Shown: positions 53,442 through 63,057, counted from the first letter of the stretch. The stretch is DNA of 64,000 bases from Microbacterium hominis NBRC 15708 (GCF_001592125.1 NZ_BCWI01000015.1:1-64000); one strand, 5' to 3'. The notes: a model not told the origin generated them from the letters alone. Program-made: numbers and translations.

Positions 53442-55007
53442 TCACGCCAGCCGCAGCATCCCGGTGAAGACGAGCTCGCGCACGCGCGGCAGCAGGTCGG
53501 CGCGGAGGGCGCCGGCATCCACCTCGAGCAGCTCGGCGATCGCTTCGGAGAGCTGTCCGACGGTGAGCTCGCCGTCGGAGGCGCCGACGAGGGCGGCCAG
53601 GGCCGGGTCGACCTCGACGGTGCGGGCGAGCCCGCCGCCCTGGCGCAGCTCGATCACGCTCGGGGCCTCGGCGCCCGGCAGATGATGACGGGCCTCGGTG
53701 ACGTCGCCGGCCACCACGGTGTGCGCGCGGGCCAGGGCGTCGTCGTCGAGCAGTTCCAGTGCGTCGAAGGCCTGCAGCGCGGCGGACAGGTGCCGGCCGA
53801 GTCCTCCCGAGGTCTCCGGCAGGGCGTGGGTGATGCGTTCGTAGCGCGCCAGCGCGGCGACCCCGGATGCCGGTCGTCGCAGCAGGATGTAGCCGAACCC
53901 GATCGCGTCCACGCCGCGTGCCGCGAAGTCGTCCAGCCACGCATCGACGAGGGCCGCGTAGCCGGGGGTGCCGGGGGCGGTGCCGCCGTCGCGGACCCAC
54001 AGTTCCGCGTACGCGAGGGGGTCGAGTCGCTCCCGCTCGATCACCCAGGCCTCGAGGGGCACGGGCGAGGCGGCCACCCAGGCGCGGACGCGCTCGAGGC
54101 CGTCGCCGCCGTCGCGATACTCCCAGTTGCCCAGCAGCTGCGCCGTCCCCTGCGGAGCGAGCACCTCGCCCACCCCTCGGACGAACGCCGCGACGAGGTC
54201 GTCCCCCGCGAACCCCGCATCGCGGTACTCGTACTCGGGAACGCCGGCGACGCGCGGGGTGATGACGAACGGCGGGTTCGACACGACGCGGTCGAACCGT
54301 TCGCCCGCGACGGGGTCGAAGAGGCTGCCGTGTCGGGTCTCGATCCCCCCGACGCCGTTCAGGAGCGCGTTGAGCGTCGTGAACGCCAGTGCGCGCGGCG
54401 ACACGTCCGTCGCGACGATGATCGCATCGGCGTCGGCATCGGCATCCGCGGACGCCGCCAGGGCGCGGTGCGCCCGCAGCGCCTGGATGCCGCAGCCCGT
54501 GCCGACGTCGAGCACCCGTCGCACGGGCGTCGCGAGCTGCAGGCCGGCGAGGGTGAGAGAGGCGCCGCCGACACCCAGCACGTGGCCGGTCGGCAGTGGT
54601 CCGCCCAGCGCCGCCTCGTCGAGATCGCTCGCGATCCACCAGTGCCCGGCGCCGTCCGCGTCGGCGAAGCCCTGCGGTCGCACGAGCGCGAGCGGTGTCA
54701 CCTCGGCATCGTCGATGCGGGCCAGACCGAGCGTCGCGAGTCCGCCGGCGCCGAGGTGGGGCAGCGCGCGGTCGACGGCGTCCCGCGGCGTGCGGACACC
54801 GAGGAACAGCAGCCGCGCCAACGTCGCCGATGCGTCGTCCCGTGTTCCCAGGGCGGCGAGCGCGGGTCCGTGCAGGCCGTGCCCGACGGCGTCGTCGGCG
54901 AGAGGGCCCCACCCGGTCCGCACGGCGTCTGCGGTGTAGCCGGCGGCCGCCAGATCGCGGCGAAGGTCGGCGACGAGGGCGGGATCAAGGTTCAGGGGAT
55001 GGTCCAC
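53442..55007 (-). CDS. class I SAM-dependent methyltransferase (DUF7059-type)
   Basis: 521 aa. An N-terminal helical domain (ADLRRDLAAAGYTADAVRTGWG) precedes a Rossmann fold with VLDVGTGCGIQAL, ATDVSPRALAFTTLNALLNG and the NPPF motif (VVSNPPFVITP), which targets amino groups of bases or Gln/Asn. A C-terminal domain of unknown function follows. The NPPF motif places it with RsmC/PrmC-like enzymes. Substrate unknown. Confidence 0.82.
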   Translation of the reverse strand: MDHPLNLDPALVADLRRDLAAAGYTADAVRTGWGPLADDAVGHGLHGPALAALGTRDDASATLARLLFLGVRTPRDAVDRALPHLGAGGLATLGLARIDDAEVTPLALVRPQGFADADGAGHWWIASDLDEAALGGPLPTGHVLGVGGASLTLAGLQLATPVRRVLDVGTGCGIQALRAHRALAASADADADADAIIVATDVSPRALAFTTLNALLNGVGGIETRHGSLFDPVAGERFDRVVSNPPFVITPRVAGVPEYEYRDAGFAGDDLVAAFVRGVGEVLAPQGTAQLLGNWEYRDGGDGLERVRAWVAASPVPLEAWVIERERLDPLAYAELWVRDGGTAPGTPGYAALVDAWLDDFAARGVDAIGFGYILLRRPASGVAALARYERITHALPETSGGLGRHLSAALQAFDALELLDDDALARAHTVVAGDVTEARHHLPGAEAPSVIELRQGGGLARTVEVDPALAALVGASDGELTVGQLSEAIAELLEVDAGALRADLLPRVRELVFTGMLRLA

Positions 55008-55176
55008 AGCATCCCATCCTCACGCACGCGGGGCCGTGCCGGCGGTGCGGGACCGACGGATGCCGCCGCGCGCGGATACCGGCGCCCGCGGCCCGTCACG
55101 GGTCGCGCACAGGGCGGGGACCCTAGAATCTGACCTGATCGTGCGGTCAGGGATCGCACAGGAGCCGATTCCCGAC

Positions 55177-57384
55177 ATGACCTTTCCTCTTTCCCGTCCC
55201 GCGCGCCGGACTCCCGACGGAGTCGGGACGAGGCGCCGTCGCCGCGCGCGCTGGCGGAGCGCCGTCGCCGTCGCGATGGCCCTCGTCGTGGCCGCGCCCG
55301 TCGCCGGCGCCGCGGTCGCCGCGACCGAGGCGCCCGCCGAGAGCGGGAGGCTCACCGTCGCGGTGTCGCCGTCGGGCAACGGGGTCATCGGCGCGTCGGT
55401 GTTCTCCGTCACCTTCTCGGTGACCAACACCGGCGATGCGCCTGCTGCCGGGGGCACGGTCAGCGTGGCGCTCACCCGGTCGCCCTTGACCACCGCCGCC
55501 GAGGTGACGGCGTGGCTGGACTCCGACGCGCGCGCCGACACCGAGGTCGCGACGGCGGCCGTGACAGCCGTCGCCGCGCGCGGGACGGCGACCTCGACGA
55601 CCGCGATCGACCTGGCCGCCACCGGCGGCGACCTCGCCCCCGGCGTCTACCCCGTGAGCGCGGCGTTCCCCGCCGCCCAGGGCGATCTCGTCGCACACAC
55701 GGCGATCGTCGTCCCGGATGACGCCTCCTCCGGCGGAGGCGTCGCCGTCGTCGTGCCGCTGACGGCGCCCCCCACCACCACGGGGCTGCTCACGTCGGAC
55801 GACCTCGCCACGCTGACCGCCGCCGACGGCGGACTCCGCATCCAGCTCGACGCGGTGACCGGCACCACCGCGATCCTCGCCGTGGATCCCGCGATCGTCG
55901 CGGCGATCCGTGTGCTGGGTACGGCGGCGCCCGCATCGGCTCAGCAGTGGCTGTCCGACCTGCTCGCGCTGCCGAACTCGCGTTTCGCGCTCCAGTTCGG
56001 CGATGCCGATCTCGCCACCCAGTTCGCCGCGGGGCAGGGCGAGCCGCTCTCCGTCTCGAGTCTCGACCCGTACATGTCGGCACGGAACTTCGCGACGACC
56101 GGCACGCCGCTCCCGGCATCCTCGGAATCGCCGAGTGCATCGTCGACACCCTCGCCGGCGGCCGGTCGCACGCTGCCGAGCCTCTCCGAGCTCCTCGACA
56201 TCGGCGCGACGCGCACCGGGGTGTTCTGGCCCGCGACCGGGTCGGCGACAGCGGGCCTCGTGTCCGCCCTCGCGACCGGCACCTCCACCGGCACCTCCAG
56301 CGGCACCGACGAGAGCGAGACGCCGCTCACCCTCGTGTCATCGAACACCCTCACGGGCGCGGTGGGGGCGCGAGCGGATGCCGAGGGGGCCGCGATCCTC
56401 TCCTACGACGCGGACGTCTCGGCGGCGCTGCGGACGGCGTCACTCGCCTCGGACGGCGTCCACCAGGCCGCGGGGCTCGCCGCGGCATCCGCCTATGCGA
56501 GCCTCGCCGTTCAGGGCGCGTCCGCCTCGGCGCCGCTGCTGGTCGTGATCGACCGGGCCAGCGGCCGCTCGTCCACCGGCCTGCGGGCGGCGATCACCGC
56601 GGCGACCTCGCTCGCCGGTCGCACCGCGATCGATCTGTCGGCGGTGGCCGCTGCGCCCGCGACGGCCGTCACGGTCACCGGTGGCACCGCACCCGACTCC
56701 GCACGCGTCGACGCCCTCCACGGCCTGCTCGACGACGAGACCGCCCTTTCCGCGTTCGCGACCGTGCTCAGCGACCCCGCTCTCCTGACGGCCCCTGAAC
56801 GCGCCAAGATCCTGCAGCTGCTCGCCAACGTCTGGCTCGCGGTGCCCGATCAGTTCGCCACGGCGGTGAGCGATCACCGCGACGCGACGGCGAAGACGAT
56901 GGGGGCCGTCGCCATCGTTCCGCCCAGTGACATCACCCTGCTCGCCTCGTCGGCGCCGCTCACCTTCTCGGTGCGCAACGATCTGCCCTGGCCGGTCACC
57001 CTCACCCTGTCGGTGAACCCCAACGACCCGCGCCTGATCGTCCAGAAGACCGCGGAGGTCTCGGCCGGCTCCGCGCAGAGCACGCGAGTGCAGGTGCCCG
57101 TGCAGGCACGCGTCGGCAGCGGCGAGTCCACCCTCGACCTGCAGCTGCGCAGCACCGCGGGCGTGCCGATCGGATCGGAGGTCCGCGTCGCCGTGACCGT
57201 GCGAGCCGAGTGGGAGTCGGTGGGCATCGTGCTCATGGTGGTGCTGATCGGAGCGATGCTCGTGCTGGGTCTGATCCGCACCGTACGCAAGCTGCGTCGG
57301 CGCGGCACGGCCTCACCCGCCGAGGACGAGCACGGCGAAGCGCCGCAGAAGGAAGCCCCGCAGAAAGAGGATGTCGATGGCTAG
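55177..57384 (+). CDS. DUF6049 secreted/membrane protein upstream of murJ
   Basis: 735 aa from ATG 55177; earlier in-frame codons lack a good site. The N-terminus is a signal peptide with an Arg-rich start (RRRRARWRSAVAVAMALVVAAPVAG). The long extracellular part has beta-rich segments and a Ser/Thr-rich stretch. The last membrane segment (IVLMVVLIGAMLVLGLI) is near 700. It corresponds in position to Rv3909, always upstream of murJ in actinobacteria, so a role in cell-wall assembly with MurJ is likely. It overlaps murJ by 8 bp. Confidence 0.8.
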   Translation: MTFPLSRPARRTPDGVGTRRRRRARWRSAVAVAMALVVAAPVAGAAVAATEAPAESGRLTVAVSPSGNGVIGASVFSVTFSVTNTGDAPAAGGTVSVALTRSPLTTAAEVTAWLDSDARADTEVATAAVTAVAARGTATSTTAIDLAATGGDLAPGVYPVSAAFPAAQGDLVAHTAIVVPDDASSGGGVAVVVPLTAPPTTTGLLTSDDLATLTAADGGLRIQLDAVTGTTAILAVDPAIVAAIRVLGTAAPASAQQWLSDLLALPNSRFALQFGDADLATQFAAGQGEPLSVSSLDPYMSARNFATTGTPLPASSESPSASSTPSPAAGRTLPSLSELLDIGATRTGVFWPATGSATAGLVSALATGTSTGTSSGTDESETPLTLVSSNTLTGAVGARADAEGAAILSYDADVSAALRTASLASDGVHQAAGLAAASAYASLAVQGASASAPLLVVIDRASGRSSTGLRAAITAATSLAGRTAIDLSAVAAAPATAVTVTGGTAPDSARVDALHGLLDDETALSAFATVLSDPALLTAPERAKILQLLANVWLAVPDQFATAVSDHRDATAKTMGAVAIVPPSDITLLASSAPLTFSVRNDLPWPVTLTLSVNPNDPRLIVQKTAEVSAGSAQSTRVQVPVQARVGSGESTLDLQLRSTAGVPIGSEVRVAVTVRAEWESVGIVLMVVLIGAMLVLGLIRTVRKLRRRGTASPAEDEHGEAPQKEAPQKEDVDG

Positions 57385-58987
57385 TCTCGGTCGCGCGAGC
57401 GCCATCATCGGAGCCGGCACGCTCTTCTCGCGGGTCACCGGCCTGGTGCGCTCGGTCGTCCTCGTCGCCGTCATCGGTTCGTTCGGCAGCAAGGCCGCCG
57501 ACGCCTTCAGCGTCGCGGCCATGCTGCCCACCAACGTGTACGAGCTGCTCGCCGCCGGCGTGATCACCGGCATCCTCGTGCCACAGATCGTCAAGGCGGC
57601 CGCGCACACCGACGGCGGTTCGCGGTACGTGTCGAAGCTCCTCACGCTCGGCGCGGTCGTCCTCGTCGCCGCGACAGCGCTGATGATGGCGCTCGCGCCG
57701 GTGCTGATCTGGCTCTACGCGGCCAGCTGGGGGCCGGAGCAGAAGGCCCTGGCCACCGCCTTCGCCTACTGGCTGCTGCCCCAGCTGCTGTTCTACGGCC
57801 TGTTCGCCCTGCTGGGCGAGGTGCTCAACGCGCGCAAGGTCTTCGGCCCGTACAGCTGGGCACCGACGGTCAACAACATCGTCTCGATCGCGGGATTCGG
57901 GGTGTTCCTGGTCGTCTTCGGCGGCCCGTTCACCGCGATCGGCGACTGGGATGCCGGGATGATCGCCCTCCTCGGCGGCACCGCCACCCTCGGCATCGCG
58001 ATGCAGACGGTCGTGCTGCTCTTCTTCTGGAAGCGCACCCGCCTGCACATCCGTCCCGACTTCGGCTGGCGTGGCATCGGCCTGCGTCACGTCGGCACCC
58101 TGGCCTGGTGGACGTTCCTCGCCGTCGTGGTCGGTCAGCTCGCCGGTATCGTGCAGTCGCTGGTCGTCACCCAGGCCTCCGGCGAGGCGAGCGTCACCGT
58201 GATGGTGTACGCGTGGCTGATCTTCATGCTTCCCCACTCGATCGTCGCCATGTCGATCTCGACGACGTACTTCACACGCCTCGCCGAGGAGATCACCGCG
58301 GGCCGCCTCGACCGGGTCGCGCCGAACCTCGACGAGTCGATCCGCGCGATCGCGCTGTTCGGTTTCGGTTTCACGGCGGCCATCGCCGCGGCATCCGTCG
58401 CCGTCTCGCGGGTGTTCACCACCAGCACCGACGGCGCGGTCGCGATGGCCTGGGTGCTCTGCGGGTACCTGATCGCCCTCGTCCCCTTCGGCGTGCTGGT
58501 GATCATCCGCCGGGCGTTCTTCGCCTTCCAGGACACGCGGACGCCGTTCGTCTTCTCCCTCGTCCAGGCGTCGCTGGCCGCCCTCGGCGCCGTCATCGCC
58601 GTAGCCGCCGTCGGCATGGGCCTGCTGCCGCTCGGGTTCCTCGCCGCCGCCGTCGCCCTCACCCAGTCGCTCTCCACCTACGTCCAGCTGCCCGTCGCCC
58701 TGCGTCTGCTGCGTCGCCACACCGACACGGCGCCGCTGCGCGCCACCTGGCGGTCGCTCGGGCGGTTCACGGTCGCCGCCGTCCCCGCCTTCGCCGCCGG
58801 ATGGCTGTTCTTCCTGCTCCTCGGCGGCGCGGACGGATGGCCCGCGTCGGACCGTCTCCTCGGTGCGGTGGCCGGAGCACTCGTGGGCGGCGTCGCCCTG
58901 CTGGTGTACGTCGCCGCCCTCGCGTTGCTGCGGGCTCCCGAGCTCGCCATCGGCGGGCGGATGCTGCGGCGCCTCATCGGGCGCTGA
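57377..58987 (+). CDS. murJ: lipid II flippase MurJ
   Basis: 536 aa from ATG 57377 (AAAGAGG at good spacing; an ATG two codons earlier sits against it). Fourteen membrane segments in the MurJ pattern, starting LGRASAIIGAGTLFSRVTGLVRSVVLVAVIG and with the conserved NARKVFGPYSWAPTVNNI. It flips lipid II for peptidoglycan. No cytoplasmic pseudokinase domain of the mycobacterial MviN type is fused. It overlaps DUF6049, with which it probably works. Confidence 0.93.
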   Translation: MASLGRASAIIGAGTLFSRVTGLVRSVVLVAVIGSFGSKAADAFSVAAMLPTNVYELLAAGVITGILVPQIVKAAAHTDGGSRYVSKLLTLGAVVLVAATALMMALAPVLIWLYAASWGPEQKALATAFAYWLLPQLLFYGLFALLGEVLNARKVFGPYSWAPTVNNIVSIAGFGVFLVVFGGPFTAIGDWDAGMIALLGGTATLGIAMQTVVLLFFWKRTRLHIRPDFGWRGIGLRHVGTLAWWTFLAVVVGQLAGIVQSLVVTQASGEASVTVMVYAWLIFMLPHSIVAMSISTTYFTRLAEEITAGRLDRVAPNLDESIRAIALFGFGFTAAIAAASVAVSRVFTTSTDGAVAMAWVLCGYLIALVPFGVLVIIRRAFFAFQDTRTPFVFSLVQASLAALGAVIAVAAVGMGLLPLGFLAAAVALTQSLSTYVQLPVALRLLRRHTDTAPLRATWRSLGRFTVAAVPAFAAGWLFFLLLGGADGWPASDRLLGAVAGALVGGVALLVYVAALALLRAPELAIGGRMLRRLIGR

Positions 58988-59017
58988 CGAGCGCACCGCG
59001 CGGTGCACCGTCTGCTC

Positions 59018-59043
59018 GGAATGCCCCGCGGTTAGCATTGGTT
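59018..59043 (+). promoter_or_regulatory. SigR/SigH-type promoter of trxB
   Basis: GGAAT-N18-GTT, exactly the consensus used by the actinobacterial disulfide-stress sigma factor (SigR in Streptomyces, SigH in mycobacteria). It lies 48 bp upstream of the trxB start. Streptomyces trxBA is a known SigR target. Confidence 0.72.
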
Positions 59044-59090
59044 GCACGCACTGGAGCCCGTCAGGGGCTCGTGCGGAAAGGGAAGAGCAC

Positions 59091-60071
59091 GTGCGACAGG
59101 TCATCATCATCGGTTCCGGTCCGGCCGGATTCACCGCCGCCATCTACGCGGCGCGGGCGAACCTCTCGCCGCTGCTCATCGCGAGCTCGGTGGAGGCGGG
59201 CGGCGAGCTGATGAACACCACCGAGGTGGAGAACTTCCCCGGTTTCCCCGAGGGCATCATGGGACCCGACCTCATGGCGAAGATGCAGGAGCAGGCCGAG
59301 AAGTTCGGCACCGAGGTCGTCTACGACGACGTCGTGAAGCTCGAGCTGACCGGCGACGTGAAGAAGGTCGTCCTCGGCAGCGGCACGGAGCACGAGGCCG
59401 AGAGCATTGTCTTCGCCACCGGCTCGGCACCGCGCAAGATGGGCATCGAGGGCGAGTCGCGCCTGTCCGGACACGGCGTCTCCTACTGCGCGACGTGCGA
59501 CGGGTTCTTCTTCCGCGAGCAGGCCATCGCCGTCGTCGGTGGCGGCGACTCCGCGATGGAGGAGGCCACGTTCCTCACCAAGTTCGCGTCGAAGGTGTAC
59601 ATCATCCACCGCCGCGACCAGCTGCGCGCCTCGAAGATCATGCAGGAGCGCGCCTTCGCGAACGAGAAGATCGAGTTCGTGTGGAACAGCGAGGTCGTCG
59701 ACGTGCTCGGCGGTGACGCCGTGACGGGTCTGCTGCTGCGCGACACCGTCGACGGTTCGACGCGAGAACTGCCTGTGACCGGGGTTTTCGTCGCGATCGG
59801 CAACGACCCGCGTACGCACCTCGTGCACGACTCGCTGAAGCTCACCGAGCACGGCACCGTGTGGGTCGACGGCCGCTCGTCGCGCACGTCGGTTCCCGGC
59901 GTCTTCGCGGCCGGTGACGTCGTCGACCCCATCTACCGCCAGGCGGTGACGGCGGCCGGCAGCGGTACGACGGCCGCCCTCGACGTGGAGCACTACCTCG
60001 CCGCGCGCGGCGACGCCGGTGCGCCCGAGGTGGATGCCGCCGAGATCGACGGGCTCGAGCCCGTCGCCTGA
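59091..60071 (+). CDS. trxB: thioredoxin reductase
   Basis: 326 aa from GTG 59091 (GGGAAGAG upstream). FAD motif VIIIGSGPAGFTAAIYAA, active-site CATCD (Cys133, Cys136), NADPH motif VVGGGDSAMEEA and the C-terminal FAD contact GVFAAGDVVD. It reduces thioredoxin with NADPH. Adjacent to trxA, between murJ and parB; the sigM gene found here in mycobacteria is absent. Confidence 0.96.
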   Translation: MRQVIIIGSGPAGFTAAIYAARANLSPLLIASSVEAGGELMNTTEVENFPGFPEGIMGPDLMAKMQEQAEKFGTEVVYDDVVKLELTGDVKKVVLGSGTEHEAESIVFATGSAPRKMGIEGESRLSGHGVSYCATCDGFFFREQAIAVVGGGDSAMEEATFLTKFASKVYIIHRRDQLRASKIMQERAFANEKIEFVWNSEVVDVLGGDAVTGLLLRDTVDGSTRELPVTGVFVAIGNDPRTHLVHDSLKLTEHGTVWVDGRSSRTSVPGVFAAGDVVDPIYRQAVTAAGSGTTAALDVEHYLAARGDAGAPEVDAAEIDGLEPVA

Positions 60072-60087
60072 GCCCCGCACGGGTCGG

Positions 60088-60113
60088 GGAACATCTCCGG
60101 CATCCGTCGCGTT
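60088..60113 (+). promoter_or_regulatory. second SigR-like promoter, upstream of trxA
   Basis: GGAAC-N18-GTT, 49 bp upstream of trxA. The C at position five is a common ECF variant. Together with the trxB site it suggests separate thiol-stress control of both genes. Confidence 0.6.
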
Positions 60114-60161
60114 TGATACCCCAGAGCCGCACGATGGCGGCTCGCAACGAAGGAGACAGAC

Positions 60162-60485
60162 ATGACCGCCAAGGCCACGAGCGAGAGCACCTGGCAGCAG
60201 GACGTCATCGACGCCGAAGGACCCGTGCTGGTCGACTTCTGGGCCGCGTGGTGTGGTCCGTGCCGCATGGTCGGACCCATCCTCGACGAGATCCAGTCGG
60301 AGAACGGCGACAAGATCACGGTGCTCAAGCTCAACGTCGATGAGAACCCCAACCTCGCGATGGAGTATCAGATCACCTCGATCCCCGCGATGAAGGTGTT
60401 CAACAAGGGCGCGGTCGAGAAGACGATCATCGGCGCCAAGCCGAAGTTCGCGCTCGAGCAGGACCTCGCCGCCTACCTCGGCTGA
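60162..60485 (+). CDS. trxA: thioredoxin
   Basis: 107 aa. The active site is WCGPC (Cys31, Cys34) in VLVDFWAAWCGPCRMVGPIL, with the cis-Pro loop SIPAMKVFNKG. It is the standard cytosolic thioredoxin reduced by TrxB. AAGGAG precedes the ATG. Confidence 0.97.
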   Translation: MTAKATSESTWQQDVIDAEGPVLVDFWAAWCGPCRMVGPILDEIQSENGDKITVLKLNVDENPNLAMEYQITSIPAMKVFNKGAVEKTIIGAKPKFALEQDLAAYLG

Positions 60486-60541
60486 CGACCCTCGCGCGTG
60501 ACGCCGCCACGTGCGGCACACCGCAGATGCACGGCAGACTC

Positions 60542-60603
60542 ACCGCACCGGCGTTGATCAGGATGCCTCGGCTCGCACCGAGGCGTCCCAGCGCCGGTGC
60601 GGT
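60542..60603. terminator. bidirectional hairpin terminator after trxA
   Basis: ACCGCACCGGCG and its exact reverse complement (outer 12-bp arms) enclose a second stem GCCTCGG-N6-CCGAGGC. It spans the end of the convergent 113-aa gene and can stop transcription from both sides. Confidence 0.7.
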
Positions 60604-60899
60604 TCGCTTCCCAGCAGACGCCACACGGCACGCGTGAGCGGCGGGTAGTCGAACGCGATCTGGCGAAGCACGCGATAGTTCCTCGCCGCCGTGGGCTTGT
60701 TGCCGCCGTCCGACGCGATGTTCTCCGCGCGCAGCGTGAGGACCACCAGCTCGTCGACGGAGGGCAAATCCTCCATGAAGTCCCAGGGATCTTCACCGTC
60801 GCGGATGCGCTCCTCGATCAGCACCGACAGTTCGTCGGATGCCTCCGCGCGCAGCAGCTCCAGACTGGCGCGCCGGGGAAGGTGAGGACGATCGGTCAC
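60558..60899 (-). CDS. conserved small protein downstream of parB, unknown function
   Basis: 113 aa, 9 bp after the parB stop on the same strand. Helical and acidic, with LLRAEASDELSVLIEERIRDGEDPWDFMEDLPSVDELVVLTLRAENIAS. Similar short proteins follow parB in related actinobacteria, but I know no function. Likely co-transcribed with parAB. Confidence 0.65.
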   Translation of the reverse strand: MTDRPHLPRRASLELLRAEASDELSVLIEERIRDGEDPWDFMEDLPSVDELVVLTLRAENIASDGGNKPTAARNYRVLRQIAFDYPPLTRAVWRLLGSEPHRRWDASVRAEAS

Positions 60900-60908
60900 C
60901 CTGCCAGC

Positions 60909-61934
60909 CTACGCGCCGGCTCCGACGCCGTACTCGGTCTCCCCCAGTTCCCCCAGGATGCGGTTGAGATCCTGGATCGTGGCGAAATCAATGTTGATCT
61001 GGCCTTTTCTCGCACTCAAAGTGATCTTCACCTTGGTGTTGAGGCGGTCACCGAGTCGCTCGGCGACGTCATCGAGGTGGGCCCGACGGGCGCCTGCCTT
61101 GGGTGCCGGACGCCGTGCGCCCAGCTCCGCCGCTCCCTTCGCCGCAGCCTCCGCGGCGCGCACCGAGAGGTCTTCGTTGACGATCTTGTCGGCGAGCCGC
61201 TGCATCGCATCGGAGTCGTCCAGCGAGAGGATCGCGCGTGCGTGCCCGGCACTGATGACACCGGCCGCGACGCGCTGCTGCACCGGCATCGGGAGCTTGA
61301 GCAGGCGGATCGTGTTGCTGATCTGGGGCCGCGACCGGCCGATGCGCGACGCGAGCTGCTCCTGAGTGATGCCGAAGTCCTCGAGAAGCTGCAGATACGC
61401 CGACGCCTCCTCGAGTGGGTTCAGCTGCGACCGGTGGAGGTTCTCGAGAAGCGCGTCACGCAGGAGATCCTCGTCCGCCGTGTCGCGGACGATCGCCGGA
61501 ATGGAGGTGAGACCCGCCTCGCGCGAGGCACGGGTGCGGCGCTCACCCATGATGAGCTCGTAGGCGCCGTCCTCGTTCAGGCGCACGACCACCGGCTGCA
61601 GCACCCCGAACTCCCGAACGCTGTGCACGAGCTCGGCCAGGTCGTCGGCGTCGAAGTTGGTCCGCGGCTGGCGGGGGTTGGGGACGATGTCGTTCGGATC
61701 GAGGGAGATCAGGCGCGCACCGGGCACCGCGACGAGGTCGCCGGGGGTGTCATCGGGCGTGGATGCCGCAGCATCCGCCTGTCCCCCGGTATCCGTTGCA
61801 TCGGCGGCATCCGGCGTCGGCACGGTCGCGAGGGGCGCACCAGGGAAGAAGACGTCGACGGGCCGCGCCTCCGCGCTGTCGGCGGTGGGGATGAGGGCGC
61901 CGATTCCGCGGCCCAGACCGGTGCGTTTGGCCAT
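60909..61934 (-). CDS. parB: chromosome partitioning protein ParB
   Basis: 341 aa from ATG 61934, overlapping the parA stop. The start KRTGLGRGIGALIP, the CTP-binding motif MGERRTRAS, the HTH GITQEQLASRIGRSRPQISNTIRLLKLP and a C-terminal dimerisation domain are all present. A Pro/Ala/Asp-rich linker (about 40-70) is longer than usual. ParB loads on parS and spreads as a CTP clamp. Confidence 0.96.
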   Translation of the reverse strand: MAKRTGLGRGIGALIPTADSAEARPVDVFFPGAPLATVPTPDAADATDTGGQADAAASTPDDTPGDLVAVPGARLISLDPNDIVPNPRQPRTNFDADDLAELVHSVREFGVLQPVVVRLNEDGAYELIMGERRTRASREAGLTSIPAIVRDTADEDLLRDALLENLHRSQLNPLEEASAYLQLLEDFGITQEQLASRIGRSRPQISNTIRLLKLPMPVQQRVAAGVISAGHARAILSLDDSDAMQRLADKIVNEDLSVRAAEAAAKGAAELGARRPAPKAGARRAHLDDVAERLGDRLNTKVKITLSARKGQINIDFATIQDLNRILGELGETEYGVGAGA

Positions 61935-62872
61935 CAGGAGTTCTCCTCGTTCGTGGTGGTGCGCTGTCCGCGTTGGACGAGTTCGACCGCTGCCTCCCGG
62001 TAGGAGACGGCCCCGGCCGACTGGCCGTCGTACGCGATGACGGTCTGGCCGAAGCTCGGCGCCTCGGACACGCGGACCGATCGCGGGATGACCGTGTGGA
62101 GCACCTCGCGAGCGAAGTGCTGGCGAACCTCGTCGGCCACCTGCTGCGCCAACCGAGTGCGTCCGTCGTACATCGTGAGCAGGATCGTCGAGAGGTGCAG
62201 CCGCGGGTTGAGGTGCTTCTGGATCATCCGGACGCTCCCCAGCAGCTGACTGAGGCCTTCCAGGGCGTAATACTCGCACTGGATCGGGATCAGGAGCTCC
62301 CCGGCAGCCGCGAACGCGTTGATGGTGAGCAGTCCCAGCGAGGGCGGACAGTCGATGAGGATGAAGTCGAGGCGCTCGTCGGCCTGTGCCAGATAGTCCT
62401 CGATGGCCGTCCGAAGGCGATGCTCGCGGGCCACCTGCGACACCAGCTCGATCTCGGCGCCGGCGAGGTGGATGGTGCTGGGAGCGCACAGGAGGTTCGG
62501 CGACTCCGGGCTCGTCTGAATGATCTCGGCGAGGGGGAACTCGTCGATCAGCACGTCGTAGACGCTGGGGATGTCGGCCGAGTGCGGCACCCCCAAGGCC
62601 GTGGATGCGTTGCTTTGCGGGTCGAGATCGATCACCAGGACGCGAGCACCGAGAGAAGCGAGGGCCGCGGCGATGTTGACGGTGGTCGTGGTCTTGCCGA
62701 CCCCGCCCTTCTGGTTCGACACGGTGAGGATGCGTGTCTCGCCGTGGAAGTCGACCGTGACGGCGTCCAGCGCTCGGCGGCGGGACGTGAGATCCGCGAG
62801 CTCCCGCGCGATGGGGCTGTCGTCGATGGAGAAGGGTGCGGGTGCGGTCGCGTTCTCCGGTTCCGGCACCAT
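61934..62872 (-). CDS. parA: chromosome partitioning ATPase ParA
   Basis: 312 aa from ATG 62872 (GGAG upstream; longer frames would translate a parS site and repeats). Deviant Walker A SNQKGGVGKTTT, VIDLDPQSNAST and DFILIDCPPSLG are diagnostic. The N-terminal extension (about 50 aa) precedes the ATPase. It segregates the origin region with ParB. Confidence 0.96.
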   Translation of the reverse strand: MVPEPENATAPAPFSIDDSPIARELADLTSRRRALDAVTVDFHGETRILTVSNQKGGVGKTTTTVNIAAALASLGARVLVIDLDPQSNASTALGVPHSADIPSVYDVLIDEFPLAEIIQTSPESPNLLCAPSTIHLAGAEIELVSQVAREHRLRTAIEDYLAQADERLDFILIDCPPSLGLLTINAFAAAGELLIPIQCEYYALEGLSQLLGSVRMIQKHLNPRLHLSTILLTMYDGRTRLAQQVADEVRQHFAREVLHTVIPRSVRVSEAPSFGQTVIAYDGQSAGAVSYREAAVELVQRGQRTTTNEENS

Positions 62873-62950
62873 CAACTCCTGTCTTTTCGGGACTCCTCTA
62901 CTGTAGTCGAGGCGTCCCACAGCCCGGTCATCGAGACCCACCGTTACTGG

Positions 62951-62966
62951 TGTTTCACGTGAAACC
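62951..62966. other. parS site 1
   Basis: TGTTTCACGTGAAACC, 15 of 16 matches to the consensus parS, 79 bp upstream of parA. First of five in the parA-rsmG gap. Confidence 0.9.
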
Positions 62967-63041
62967 CCTTGCGGGGCGGGTGTGCGTGTTGGTTCACTCC
63001 CGGTCGTTGAGCGAGGCGCACAGCGCCGAGTCGAAACGCCC

Positions 63042-63057
63042 CGTTTCACGTGAAACA
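63042..63057. other. parS site 2
   Basis: CGTTTCACGTGAAACA; perfect 14-bp core, first base differs from the consensus. Confidence 0.9.

Noticed and set aside
57233..59143. 636-codon minus-strand frame opposite murJ
   Set aside because: Complement of a canonical flippase gene; composition is Asp/Glu/Arg/Gly-rich noise.
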